Under the pieces are notes generated by a model, which saw nothing but the letters and a program-made list of their open reading frames with translations, was not told where the DNA came from and did no database searches. From Streptomyces aurantiacus (GTDB lineage: Bacteria > Actinomycetota > Actinomycetes > Streptomycetales > Streptomycetaceae): a stretch of 43,286 nucleotides of DNA. Shown here piece after piece: positions 23,692 to 31,205 of the stretch. The DNA is taken from NCBI RefSeq assembly GCF_001418335.1, contig NZ_LIPP01000339.1, positions 1-43,286 of the forward strand, given 5' to 3'. Numbering within the stretch: position 1 is the stretch's first letter; each line of letters starts with the position of its first letter. Both the position numbers and the translations under genes were made by a program.

Positions 23692-24261
23692 CTAGAGGGT
23701 TTCGAGGAAGCCGAGTGCCACCCGCCAGGTGGCCTCGGCGGCCTCCTCGTCGTAGTCCGGCAGACCGGGATCGGTGTAGAGGTGCCCGGCGCCCGCGTAC
23801 CGGTAGATCTCCACGTCGGCCCCCGCCTTGCCCATCTGCAGATACCAGGCGGTCAGCCAGTCGTCGGGCTCGAAGGCGTCCGGCTCGGCGACATGCAGCT
23901 GGACCGGCAGTTCGTCCACCGAGGCGGTCTCCGCGATGTCGGACGTGCCGTGCAGGAGCAGCAGCCCGCGGGCCTTTTCGTCGCCGAGCGCCAGGGTCTG
24001 CGCGGTCGCCGCGCCCAGTGAGAACCCCGCGTACACCAGCCCCCGGTCCGAGTACGGTGCCGCGGCCAGCACCGCGCGCTTGAGCAGCTCGACCTTGCCC
24101 AGCTCGTCCTTGTAGACCATGCCCTCCTCCACGGTCTCGAAGGTGCGCCCCTCGAAGAGGTCGGGCGTCCACACCTCGTGTCCCGCCGCACGCAGCCGGT
24201 CCGCCGCGTCCCGCACCGCGGGCCGCAGACCGTAGGTCGAATGGAAGAGCATGATGTTCAT
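23692..24261 (-). CDS. Dienelactone-hydrolase-family alpha/beta hydrolase
   Basis: A 189-residue alpha/beta-hydrolase. It begins MNIMLFHSTYGLRPAVRDAAD, has the nucleophile elbow GFSLGA (S81), DAFEPDDW with the probable catalytic Asp, and AGAGHLYTD with the His. Classical dienelactone hydrolase uses Cys at the elbow; Ser here suggests a different ester substrate. The start is ATG 24261; the frame is open upstream but would run antisense to the MscS gene. It is divergent from mscS with 84 bp between, and convergent with the DsbA-like gene. The substrate is unknown. Confidence 0.9.
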   Translation of the reverse strand: MNIMLFHSTYGLRPAVRDAADRLRAAGHEVWTPDLFEGRTFETVEEGMVYKDELGKVELLKRAVLAAAPYSDRGLVYAGFSLGAATAQTLALGDEKARGLLLLHGTSDIAETASVDELPVQLHVAEPDAFEPDDWLTAWYLQMGKAGADVEIYRYAGAGHLYTDPGLPDYDEEAAEATWRVALGFLETL

Positions 24262-24345
24262 GAGGCCATGGTGCCAGCCACGACTGACAACGCCGGTGCG
24301 AGGGCACATGTTCACGACCGCACCCGGCCGGTTACGGTCGAGGGC

Positions 24346-25479
24346 ATGGAGAACGTGCTTCGCCCGCTGATCGTGATCGGCGGCTCGCTCGTACTGACGC
24401 TGCTGGTCGTCTGGACGGCCGACCTGCTGCTGCGGCGTGCCGACCAACGCCACCAGGGGGTCCCGCTGTGGAACCTGCTGCGCCGCTGCCGTCTTCCCCT
24501 GCAGTTCGCGATGTGCGCGGCGCTGCTGAGAGCGTCGTACGACCAGGCCGATCTCACCGACGACCACTCGGCGGGTGCCGGCCAGATCCTGACGCTGGTC
24601 CTCATCGGTTCCACGGCCTGGCTCATGGTGCGTATCGCGGCGGCGGTCGTCGAGTCCTCGTACTCCCGCTACGCCAACGCCCACCACGACGCGGCCAGGG
24701 TCCGCCGGGTCCGTACGCAGGTGACGCTGATCCAGCGGGTGGTCTCCGCGATCGTCGGTGTGGTGGCGGTCGCGGCGATGCTGCTGACCTTCCCGGCGAT
24801 GCAGGCGGCCGGCGCCTCGTTGCTCGCCTCGGCCGGCATCCTCGGCATCGTCGCCGGTGTCGCCGCGCAGTCGACGCTCAGCAACATGTTCGCCGGGCTG
24901 CAGATCGCCTTCGGCGACATGGTGCGGCTCGGTGACACGGTGGTGGTGAACGGCGAGTGGGGCACGGTCGACGAGATCACGCTCACCTTCCTGACGGTGC
25001 GCACCTGGGACGAGCGCCGGATAACCATGCCGGTCTCGTACTTCACGTCGCAGCCGTTCGAGAACTGGTCCCGCGGCGGCGTGCAGATGACCGGCACGGT
25101 CTTCTTCCAGCTGGACCACAGCGCTCCCGTCGAGGAGATGCGCGACAAGCTCCGTGACATCCTCCGCGAGTGCCCCGCCTGGGACGGGCGCGACTACGGC
25201 CTCGCCGTCACCGACTCCACCGCCAGCACGATGGAGGTGCGCGCGCTGGTCACCGCGAAGGACGCGGACGACGTGTGGACGGTGCGCGTCAGCGTCCGCG
25301 AGCAGATGCTCCGCTGGCTGACCAGCCACCACCCGTACGCCCTGCCCCGCGTCAACACGGCCGACGCGGTCCTGCCGCCGAGCGCCGCCCACCCGAACGG
25401 CAACGGCAACGAGGCACACCGCCCGCGCACGACACCACGCGGCCGCATGGTGGAACCCCCACGCACAGGCCGAGGCTGA
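24346..25479 (+). CDS. MscS-family small-conductance mechanosensitive channel
   Basis: A 377-residue channel protein. Hydrophobic helices near 5-25, 72-95 and 128-150 are followed by the pore helix region GASLLASAGILGIVAGVAAQ and the beta domain start STLSNMFAGLQIAFGDMVRLGDTVVV, the MscS signature. The middle beta domain (WGTVDEITLTFLTVRTWDERRITMPVSYF) and the C-terminal alpha/beta domain are present, with a disordered tail (HPNGNGNEAHRPRTTPRGR). It should release solutes on hypo-osmotic shock. ATG 24346 is used; upstream in-frame codons overlap the divergent hydrolase gene. A dispersed repeat lies about 20-60 bp after the stop. Confidence 0.94.
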   Translation: MENVLRPLIVIGGSLVLTLLVVWTADLLLRRADQRHQGVPLWNLLRRCRLPLQFAMCAALLRASYDQADLTDDHSAGAGQILTLVLIGSTAWLMVRIAAAVVESSYSRYANAHHDAARVRRVRTQVTLIQRVVSAIVGVVAVAAMLLTFPAMQAAGASLLASAGILGIVAGVAAQSTLSNMFAGLQIAFGDMVRLGDTVVVNGEWGTVDEITLTFLTVRTWDERRITMPVSYFTSQPFENWSRGGVQMTGTVFFQLDHSAPVEEMRDKLRDILRECPAWDGRDYGLAVTDSTASTMEVRALVTAKDADDVWTVRVSVREQMLRWLTSHHPYALPRVNTADAVLPPSAAHPNGNGNEAHRPRTTPRGRMVEPPRTGRG

Positions 25480-25498
25480 CCCAGCCCCGACGGCGCCC

Positions 25499-25538
25499 GC
25501 CCCTGAGGGGCGCGGGGAACTGCGCGCCAAGCCCCCAC
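25499..25538 (+). repeat. Dispersed Streptomyces intergenic repeat, copy 3, with hairpin
   Basis: A GCCCCT/AGGGGC hairpin (25499-25511) leads into the 33-bp block 25506-25538, identical to 15056-15088. It lies 19 bp after the mscS stop and 34 bp beyond the convergent antiporter stop, so it is placed as a terminator for mscS. Confidence 0.85.
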
Positions 25539-25572
25539 CGACCGGCACCCGGCACCCAACGAGAGCGGCAAC

Positions 25573-27159
25573 TCACCTCAAACTACGCACATCCAGATGC
25601 CGCAGCACCCGGTCCACGACCTCGGGGTCCGCCCCCGCCTCACTCCGCGCCGCGAGCACCTCGTGCCGGGCCGCGGACAGCATCTCCCCCTGGATCCGCC
25701 GCACCCGTTTGATCCGCCGGGCCCGCTGCTCATGGGCCTCCCGCCGCTCGTCCTCGCCCATGTCGGGACTGATGCGGTACCCGATGTCGAACGCCCGTCG
25801 CAGCAACTGCTCGGTGAGTTCGTCGGACAGCTCCTCCTTCTCGCCGATCTCCCTCAGCCGCTGCTTCGCGGCCTTGGCCGCCCGCACGGCGAGTGTCTTC
25901 TCGAACTCCTTCTCCTGGTCGGTGTCGGCCCGCACCCCCAGCCTCCGGACCAGCCACGGCAGAGTCAGCCCCTGCACCAGGAGCGTCGCCATGATCACGC
26001 CGAACGCGATGAAGACCATCTCGTCCCGGTTGGGGAACGGCGCCCCGTTCTCCGTCTCCAGCGGAATGGCCAACGCCAGCGCGACGGACGCCACTCCGCG
26101 CATCCCGGACCACCACATGACGACGGTCTCCCGCAGGCTCGTCGGGATGTCCTCGTCGAGGTCCCGCTTCGCGTGCAACCGCTTGGTCAGCCAGGTCGCG
26201 GGCAGCAACCACGCCAGCCGTACGAACACGACGACCCCCACGACGGCGGCGGCCCAGCCGAGCAGCTCACCCCACCGCCCCGACGCCGTCCTGATCGCGT
26301 TGTGCAGCTCCAGCCCGATGAGCCCGAACGCCACCCCGGTGACCAGCGTGTCGGTGATGTCCCAGAACGTGTGCCCGGCAAGCCTCGTCAGGACGTCGTC
26401 GGCGTCATTCGCGTACTCGGCCAGGAACAGCGCCGCGGTGAGCACCGCCAGCACCCCGGACCCGTGCAGTTCCTCGGCCAGTACGTACGCGGCGTACGGC
26501 ACGAGGAGGGTCAGCCCGATCTGCAGCGTCGGGTCCCCGAGGTAGTCCATCAGCCGGTTCGCGCCCCACCCGAGCCCGAGCCCCATGGCGACCGCGACGA
26601 CGGCGGACAGCAGGAAGTCCAGAGCGGCGCCCGGCAGCGAGAAGGAGCCGCTGACGGCGGCGGCGATGGCCACGTGGTAGAGCACGATGGCCGTCACGTC
26701 GTTGAACAGCCCCTCGCCCTCCAGGATCGACACCAGGCGGCGCGGCAGCCCCAGTTGCCCCGCGACGGCGGTCGCCGCGACCGGATCGGGCGGCGCCACC
26801 AGCGCGCCGAGCGCCACGGCGGCGGCGATCGGCAGCCCGGGCACGATCGAGTGGGCGACCACGGCGACCACGGCCGTGGTGACGAACACCAGGGCCACCG
26901 CGAGCAGGAAGATCGGCCGCTTGTTGGCGGCGAACTGCCGCCAGGAGGTGCGCCGTACGGCGGCGTAGAGCAGTGGTGGCAGCAGCGCGGGCAAGATCAG
27001 TTCGGGCGGGATGTCCACGTTCGGTACGAAGTCGAGGACGGCCAGGACGATCCCGAACAGGGTCATCAGTACCGGCGCCGGCAGCCTGAAGCGGTCCCCC
27101 AGCGGGACACTCACGACAGCCCCGAGCAACAGCACGAACAACAGGGCCAGCTGGTCCAC
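25573..27159 (-). CDS. CPA1-type Na+/H+ antiporter
   Basis: A 528-residue antiporter with about 12 transmembrane helices in the first 400 residues. Family marks are PPDPVAATAV near 123-132 and the Asn-Asp motif in EGEGLFNDVTAIVLY (N153, D154), as in electroneutral NhaP/CPA1 proteins; WSGMRGVASVALALA near 350 carries the conserved Arg. A long charged cytoplasmic tail follows (EKEFEKTLAVRAAKAAKQRL to the end), possibly regulatory. The start is GTG 27159. The gene stands alone: it converges on mscS and is separated from the GNAT gene upstream by 136 bp. Confidence 0.95.
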   Translation of the reverse strand: MDQLALLFVLLLGAVVSVPLGDRFRLPAPVLMTLFGIVLAVLDFVPNVDIPPELILPALLPPLLYAAVRRTSWRQFAANKRPIFLLAVALVFVTTAVVAVVAHSIVPGLPIAAAVALGALVAPPDPVAATAVAGQLGLPRRLVSILEGEGLFNDVTAIVLYHVAIAAAVSGSFSLPGAALDFLLSAVVAVAMGLGLGWGANRLMDYLGDPTLQIGLTLLVPYAAYVLAEELHGSGVLAVLTAALFLAEYANDADDVLTRLAGHTFWDITDTLVTGVAFGLIGLELHNAIRTASGRWGELLGWAAAVVGVVVFVRLAWLLPATWLTKRLHAKRDLDEDIPTSLRETVVMWWSGMRGVASVALALAIPLETENGAPFPNRDEMVFIAFGVIMATLLVQGLTLPWLVRRLGVRADTDQEKEFEKTLAVRAAKAAKQRLREIGEKEELSDELTEQLLRRAFDIGYRISPDMGEDERREAHEQRARRIKRVRRIQGEMLSAARHEVLAARSEAGADPEVVDRVLRHLDVRSLR

Positions 27160-27295
27160 GGTCAGCGCTCCGAGGTGGTCTGGAGATCAAACGGTCGAAC
27201 CACCAGCGTGCCACCCGGGACCGCTCGGGCGAGTGACCGCCTCCGACCGGTACCGGTCCTCTCGACGAACCGGCCGCCCCCAGATGCCGGTCGAT

Positions 27296-27799
27296 CTAGA
27301 GAGAGCGCCGCATCGCCCGATGCGGAATCCCGGCGTCGGGAAACTCCGGCCCGTACGCCACGTACCCCAGCCGCTCGTAGAACCCCAGCGCATGCGTCTG
27401 CGCGTGCAGATCGACCGCTGTCAGCCCACGCGCGCGTGCCGCGTCCTCGATGCCCCGCACGAGCGCAACCCCGACACCGTGTCCCCGCGCGGCCCGCGTG
27501 ACGGCGAGCCGCCCCAGCGATCCGACGCCGGGCTCGCCGCCCGTACCGGCGGCCGACGCCTCGCCGTACAGCAGCCGTCCCGCGCCGAGCGGCACCCCGT
27601 CCTCGCGCACGGCGAGCACATGGACGACATCGGCGTCGTAGGCGTCGTACATGTCGTACTCAAGGTCCTCGGGGACCTGCTGTTCGACGACGAAGACCTC
27701 CTTGCGCACCGCGAAGCAGGCCTCACGGTCGGCGAGGTCCGCGGCGACCCGCACCACGTAGGGCGGCGATGACGGCCGCGACGGCGATGGCGAACTCAC
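27296..27799 (-). CDS. GNAT family N-acetyltransferase
   Basis: A 167-residue GNAT protein. It has the family opening VRVAADLADREACFAVRKEVFVVEQQVPEDLEYD (ElaA-like), the acetyl-CoA pyrophosphate loop LAVTRAARGHGVGVALVRGIED, and the last strand/helix HAQTHALGFYERLGYVAYGPEF. The start is GTG 27799, which overlaps the rluD stop (GTGA), so it is translated in step with rluD. The open frame upstream of this is antiphase to rluD and is rejected. The substrate is unknown. Confidence 0.93.
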   Translation of the reverse strand: MSSPSPSRPSSPPYVVRVAADLADREACFAVRKEVFVVEQQVPEDLEYDMYDAYDADVVHVLAVREDGVPLGAGRLLYGEASAAGTGGEPGVGSLGRLAVTRAARGHGVGVALVRGIEDAARARGLTAVDLHAQTHALGFYERLGYVAYGPEFPDAGIPHRAMRRSL

Positions 27800-28740
27800 G
27801 CGTTGCTGTCCTCCCGCACGCGGTCCAGCGCCGCCTGCAGATCCTCGGGGTAGTCGCTCGCGAACTCGACCCACTGGCCGTCCCCGGGGTGCTCGAAGCC
27901 GAGCCGCACCGCCTGCAGCCACTGCCGGGTCAGCCCGAGGCGCTTGGAGAGCGTCGGGTCGGCGCCGTACGTCAGGTCGCCGACACAGGGGTGCCGGTGG
28001 GCCGACATGTGGACGCGGATCTGGTGCGTGCGCCCGGTCTCCAGCTTGATGTCGAGCAGCGAGGCCGAGCGGAACGCCTCGATCAGGTCGTAGTGCGTCA
28101 CGGAGGGCTTGCCCTCGGCGGTGACGGCCCACTTGTAGTCGTGGTTCGGGTGCCGGCCGATGGGCGCGTCGATGGTGCCGCTGGTGGGATCGGGGTGGCC
28201 CTGGACGAGCGCGTGGTAGCGCTTGTCGACCGTGCGCTCCTTGAACTGGCGCTTCAGCGACGTGTACGCGTACTCCGACTTGGCCACCACCATCAGGCCC
28301 GACGTGCCCACGTCGAGGCGGTGCACGATGCCCTGGCGCTCGGCGGCGCCCGAGGTCGAGATGCGGTATCCGGCGGCGGCGAGGCCACCGATCACGGTCG
28401 GCCCCGACCAGCCGGGGCTGGGATGCGCGGCGACACCGACCGGCTTGACGATCACGACCACGTCGTCGTCGTCGTGCACGATCTCCATGCCCTCGACGGG
28501 CTCGGCGACGATCTGCACGGGCGCGGGCGCCTGCGGCATCTCCACTTCCAGCCAGGCGCCGCCGTGCACCCGCTCGGACTTCCCGACCACCGAGCCGTCG
28601 ACCGTGACCTTCCCCGCCGCGGCGAGCTCGGCGGCCTTCGTACGGGAGAAGCCGAACATGCGGGAGATGGCGGCGTCGACGCGCTCGCCCTCCAGGCCGT
28701 CGGGAACGGGCAGGTTGCGGATATCGGGAACGGTGCTCAC
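27796..28740 (-). CDS. rluD: RluA/RluD-family pseudouridine synthase
   Basis: A 314-residue RNA pseudouridine synthase. An N-terminal S4 RNA-binding domain (ERVDAAISRMFGFSRTKAAELAAAGKVTVDG, about 20-50) precedes the catalytic domain with GIVHRLDVGTSGLMVVAK; D143 is the catalytic aspartate. Other motifs are YHALVQG and LETGRTHQIRVHMSAHRHP. RluD modifies 23S rRNA helix 69 in E. coli; exact sites here are inferred from family. The start is GTG 28740, 84 bp after the lspA stop, and the stop overlaps the GNAT start. The pair lspA-rluD is a common bacterial linkage. Confidence 0.95.
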   Translation of the reverse strand: MSTVPDIRNLPVPDGLEGERVDAAISRMFGFSRTKAAELAAAGKVTVDGSVVGKSERVHGGAWLEVEMPQAPAPVQIVAEPVEGMEIVHDDDDVVVIVKPVGVAAHPSPGWSGPTVIGGLAAAGYRISTSGAAERQGIVHRLDVGTSGLMVVAKSEYAYTSLKRQFKERTVDKRYHALVQGHPDPTSGTIDAPIGRHPNHDYKWAVTAEGKPSVTHYDLIEAFRSASLLDIKLETGRTHQIRVHMSAHRHPCVGDLTYGADPTLSKRLGLTRQWLQAVRLGFEHPGDGQWVEFASDYPEDLQAALDRVREDSNA

Positions 28741-28824
28741 TCGTCGAGTATGCCGGACGGGTCGGACACGGCCGTACCGCAGCCCGCGCGCCCAGGCCTT
28801 GCCCGGTCCTTGCTCAGCCCTTCC

Positions 28825-29559
28825 TCAGTCCTTGTGGACACTGCCGTCCGGGTCCAGGCCCCGGAAGGACAGCAGCACGATCAGGATTCCGCCGCAGACG
28901 ATCGCGGAGTCGGCGAGGTTGAAGACCGCGAAGTGCTTGGGTGCGATGAAGTCGACGACCGCGCCTTCGAGGATGCCCGGCGAACGGAAGATCCGGTCGG
29001 TGAGGTTGCCGAGCGCGCCGCCGAGCAGCAGGCCCAGCGCGATCGCCCAGGGCAGGCTGTAGAGCTTGCGGGCGAGCCGGGCGATCACCACGATCACGGC
29101 CGCGGCGATCACGGTGAAAATGATCGTGAACGCCTCGCCGAAGCCGAAGGCCGCGCCCGCGTTGCGGATCGCCTCGAACCGCAGCCAGTCCCCGATGATC
29201 TCGACCGGCTCGTGGTGCTCCAGCTTCGCGACCACGATCAGCTTGCTGATCAGATCCAGCGCGTACGCCAGCACGGCGACCGTGAAGAGCACGGCCACCC
29301 GGCGCTTGCCCCTGGGCACCCCGGCCTCACCCGAAGCACCCTCGGCACCGGACTCGCCCGAGGCCTTTCCGGGTCCGGACTCGGAACCGGAAGCGAGGCC
29401 GGAGCCCGGTTCGGAGCCGGGTGCGGAGCCTGGGCCGGGGTCGGAACCGGAGTCGTCCGAGCGCTCGCCCGACGCCACGTTCCTGTCGGGCTGCTCCGGC
29501 CCGGCCCCCGCCGCGCCCGGAGTATCCGGCGTACCGATGATGCGCTCCGCCTCTGCCAC
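28825..29559 (-). CDS. lspA: Lipoprotein signal peptidase with long N-terminal extension
   Basis: LspA removes signal peptides from diacylated prolipoproteins in the membrane. 244 residues, against about 160-200 usual, because residues 1-84 are a Gly/Ser/Pro/Glu-rich tail (repeats of the GSEPGSG type). The four-helix core follows (VAVLFTVAVLAYALDLISKLIVV onward). Conserved boxes are IRNAGAAFGF, GGALGNLTDRIF with D188, and VVDFIAPKHFAVFNLADS with D217, the two catalytic aspartates. The start is GTG 29559 with GAGGGA upstream. It lies between traR and rluD on the same strand. Confidence 0.96.
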   Translation of the reverse strand: MAEAERIIGTPDTPGAAGAGPEQPDRNVASGERSDDSGSDPGPGSAPGSEPGSGLASGSESGPGKASGESGAEGASGEAGVPRGKRRVAVLFTVAVLAYALDLISKLIVVAKLEHHEPVEIIGDWLRFEAIRNAGAAFGFGEAFTIIFTVIAAAVIVVIARLARKLYSLPWAIALGLLLGGALGNLTDRIFRSPGILEGAVVDFIAPKHFAVFNLADSAIVCGGILIVLLSFRGLDPDGSVHKD

Positions 29560-29647
29560 GTGAGTCCCTCAACCTAGGTGCCTGACTGAGCATGAGGGTA
29601 CGGCACGGTCCACCGCGGCCACGTGCCCAGGAGGCTCCCCCGGCGGG

Positions 29648-30595
29648 TCAGTAGCGGCGCTCCTGCTTCTGCTTGCACTCGACGCACAGGGTGGCCCGCG
29701 GGAAGGCCTGCATACGGGCCTTGCCGATGGGGTTGCCGCAGCTCTCGCAGAGCCCGTACGTGCCCGCGTCCAAGCGCTGCAGGGCGCGTTCGGTCTGCTC
29801 CGCCATCTCCCGGGCGTTGGCCGCGAGCGCCATCTCGCTCTCGCGCGTGATGTTCTTGGTGCCGGTGTCGGCCTGGTCGTCGCCCGCGCCGTCCCCGGAG
29901 TCGCGCATCAGCCCCACCAGGGACTGCTCGGACTGGGTGATCTCGGTCCTCAGCCGCAGCGCCTCGGAGAGCAGCACCGAGCGGGCCTCCGCGACCTCCT
30001 CCGGCGTCCACGGGTCCTCGCCTGGGCGTACCGCGAGTTCGCCGGGGTCCACCTCGGCCACCCTTGCCTTGGGAACCGCGGTGGGCTTGTCCGCCGCGGC
30101 GGCCGTGCCAGGAGTCTTCTTCGCAACCACCGTCGTGGCTCCCGTCGTCTCGGCGGCCTGTGCCGCTCCCTCGGCCGCGGCAGCGACCGCCTTCTTGGCC
30201 GTGCGTGTGCCCTTCCCGCCCGCCTTCCCGGCAGGCACCGTGGCGGAGCCTTCGGTCCCCTCTACGGCCCCCTCTGCGGCGCTCTTCTCGGCGGCCGTCT
30301 TCCGTGGCGCCCGTTTCACCGGCGCGGCGGTCTTCTTCGCAGAGGCGGAAGCCGCCCTCGTAGCGGCCGTTCTCGCGGAAGCCTCCTTGGCAGCAGCCTT
30401 TTTGGCAGGAGCCTTCTTGGCAGGGGCCCTCTTCGCAGAGCTCGTCCCGGCGGCCGTCTTCCTCCCGCCGGCCGTCCTGCCGGCCGCCGCGCTCTTCTTG
30501 CCACTGACGTCCTTGGCCGCCGTCCCGGAGTCACCGGCCGCCCCTGTGGATCTGCCGGACGTCGACTGCTGTACGGCGGTCTTCTTCGCCACCAT
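29648..30595 (-). CDS. TraR/DksA zinc-finger protein with histone-H1-like N-terminus
   Basis: A 315-residue protein. The C-terminal 120 residues are a DksA/TraR domain: a helical hairpin (WTPEEVAEARSVLLSEALRL, GTKNITRESEMALAANA) and a four-cysteine zinc finger at C283, C286, C304 and C307 (GLCESCGNPIG, TLCVECK). The first 200 residues are Lys/Ala/Thr-rich with AKKA and PAKK repeats (RAPAKKAPAKKAAAKEASA), like bacterial histone-H1-type tails, and probably bind DNA or RNA nonspecifically. DksA-like proteins bind the RNA polymerase secondary channel; the DxxDxA tip motif of DksA is not clear here, so a stringent-response role is uncertain. ATG 30595 is used, with AAGGGG upstream. Confidence 0.92.
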   Translation of the reverse strand: MVAKKTAVQQSTSGRSTGAAGDSGTAAKDVSGKKSAAAGRTAGGRKTAAGTSSAKRAPAKKAPAKKAAAKEASARTAATRAASASAKKTAAPVKRAPRKTAAEKSAAEGAVEGTEGSATVPAGKAGGKGTRTAKKAVAAAAEGAAQAAETTGATTVVAKKTPGTAAAADKPTAVPKARVAEVDPGELAVRPGEDPWTPEEVAEARSVLLSEALRLRTEITQSEQSLVGLMRDSGDGAGDDQADTGTKNITRESEMALAANAREMAEQTERALQRLDAGTYGLCESCGNPIGKARMQAFPRATLCVECKQKQERRY

Positions 30596-30890
30596 GGCCG
30601 CGGCCCCTTCACATATTGTGACCTTGCACGCGAATCGTGCTGGGACGATAAATCGACTTGCGTCCTGCGGCAACGGGGCACGCCGTCCGGTTCGCCCGCC
30701 CCGCCCGTACCGCACCGCGAGTCTGCAAGCGTTGTGCCCAGCTCCCCGCCCGGTAATCCGCCGAGTCCGCGGTCCCAGGATGTGAACACCGGCGCCGCGG
30801 CATTCGGGTCAGTGCACGCCGCCCGCCCGCGCCGCCGCCCCGCTCTCCGGGGCCCCGTAAAACCGGTCTGCCGCTGTCGGTCCGGCGCCG

Positions 30891-30896
30891 TACACT
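30891..30896 (+). promoter_or_regulatory. Likely -10 element of the ileS leader promoter
   Basis: TACACT (30891-30896) fits a Streptomyces -10 and would start the transcript a few bases before the first T-box elements. A good -35 is not evident at 17-18 bp upstream, so the assignment is tentative. The stretch 30596-30890 before it holds no gene I can support; the traR promoter must be there. Confidence 0.45.
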
Positions 30897-30902
30897 GGGC
30901 GC

Positions 30903-31205
30903 AGCGAGAAGCGTGGATGGGGACGAGTAGCGGCGTACGCGGCCAAGAGCGACCCGGGGACGGTGTGAGCCCGGGGGCGAGCGCGACGTGAAGATCACCC
31001 CGGAGCCGCCGGAAGAAAGCCGCAGCGAGGCAGCAGCGGCCGGTAGACCCGGTATCGCTACCCCAATGAGGGGGCTCACCGGCGTGCGGAAAGCGGCGGC
31101 GGGCCAAGGAGGGTGGTACCGCGGGAGCGCGCCGCACACGGCGTAGGTGACAACACAGCTCTCGTCCCTCCGGACGGAAGGCAGAAGTCCGCCGGAGGAA
31201 GTTCG
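30903..31205 (+). promoter_or_regulatory. Translational T-box riboswitch of ileS (specifier ATC)
   Basis: The leader senses uncharged tRNA-Ile. The canonical T-box is present at 31106-31125 (AAGGAGGGTGGTACCGCGGG); its TGGT (31114-31117) would pair with the tRNA acceptor end ACCA. An ATC specifier lies at 30994-30996, in the loop closed by CCGGGG and CCCCGG (30998-31003), within GTGAAGATCACC. After the T-box domain there is no terminator U-tract. Instead CCTCCGG (near 31168-31174) can pair with the CCGGAGG that contains the ileS ribosome binding site (31192-31198). This means translational rather than transcriptional control, as known for actinobacterial ileS. Confidence 0.92.
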
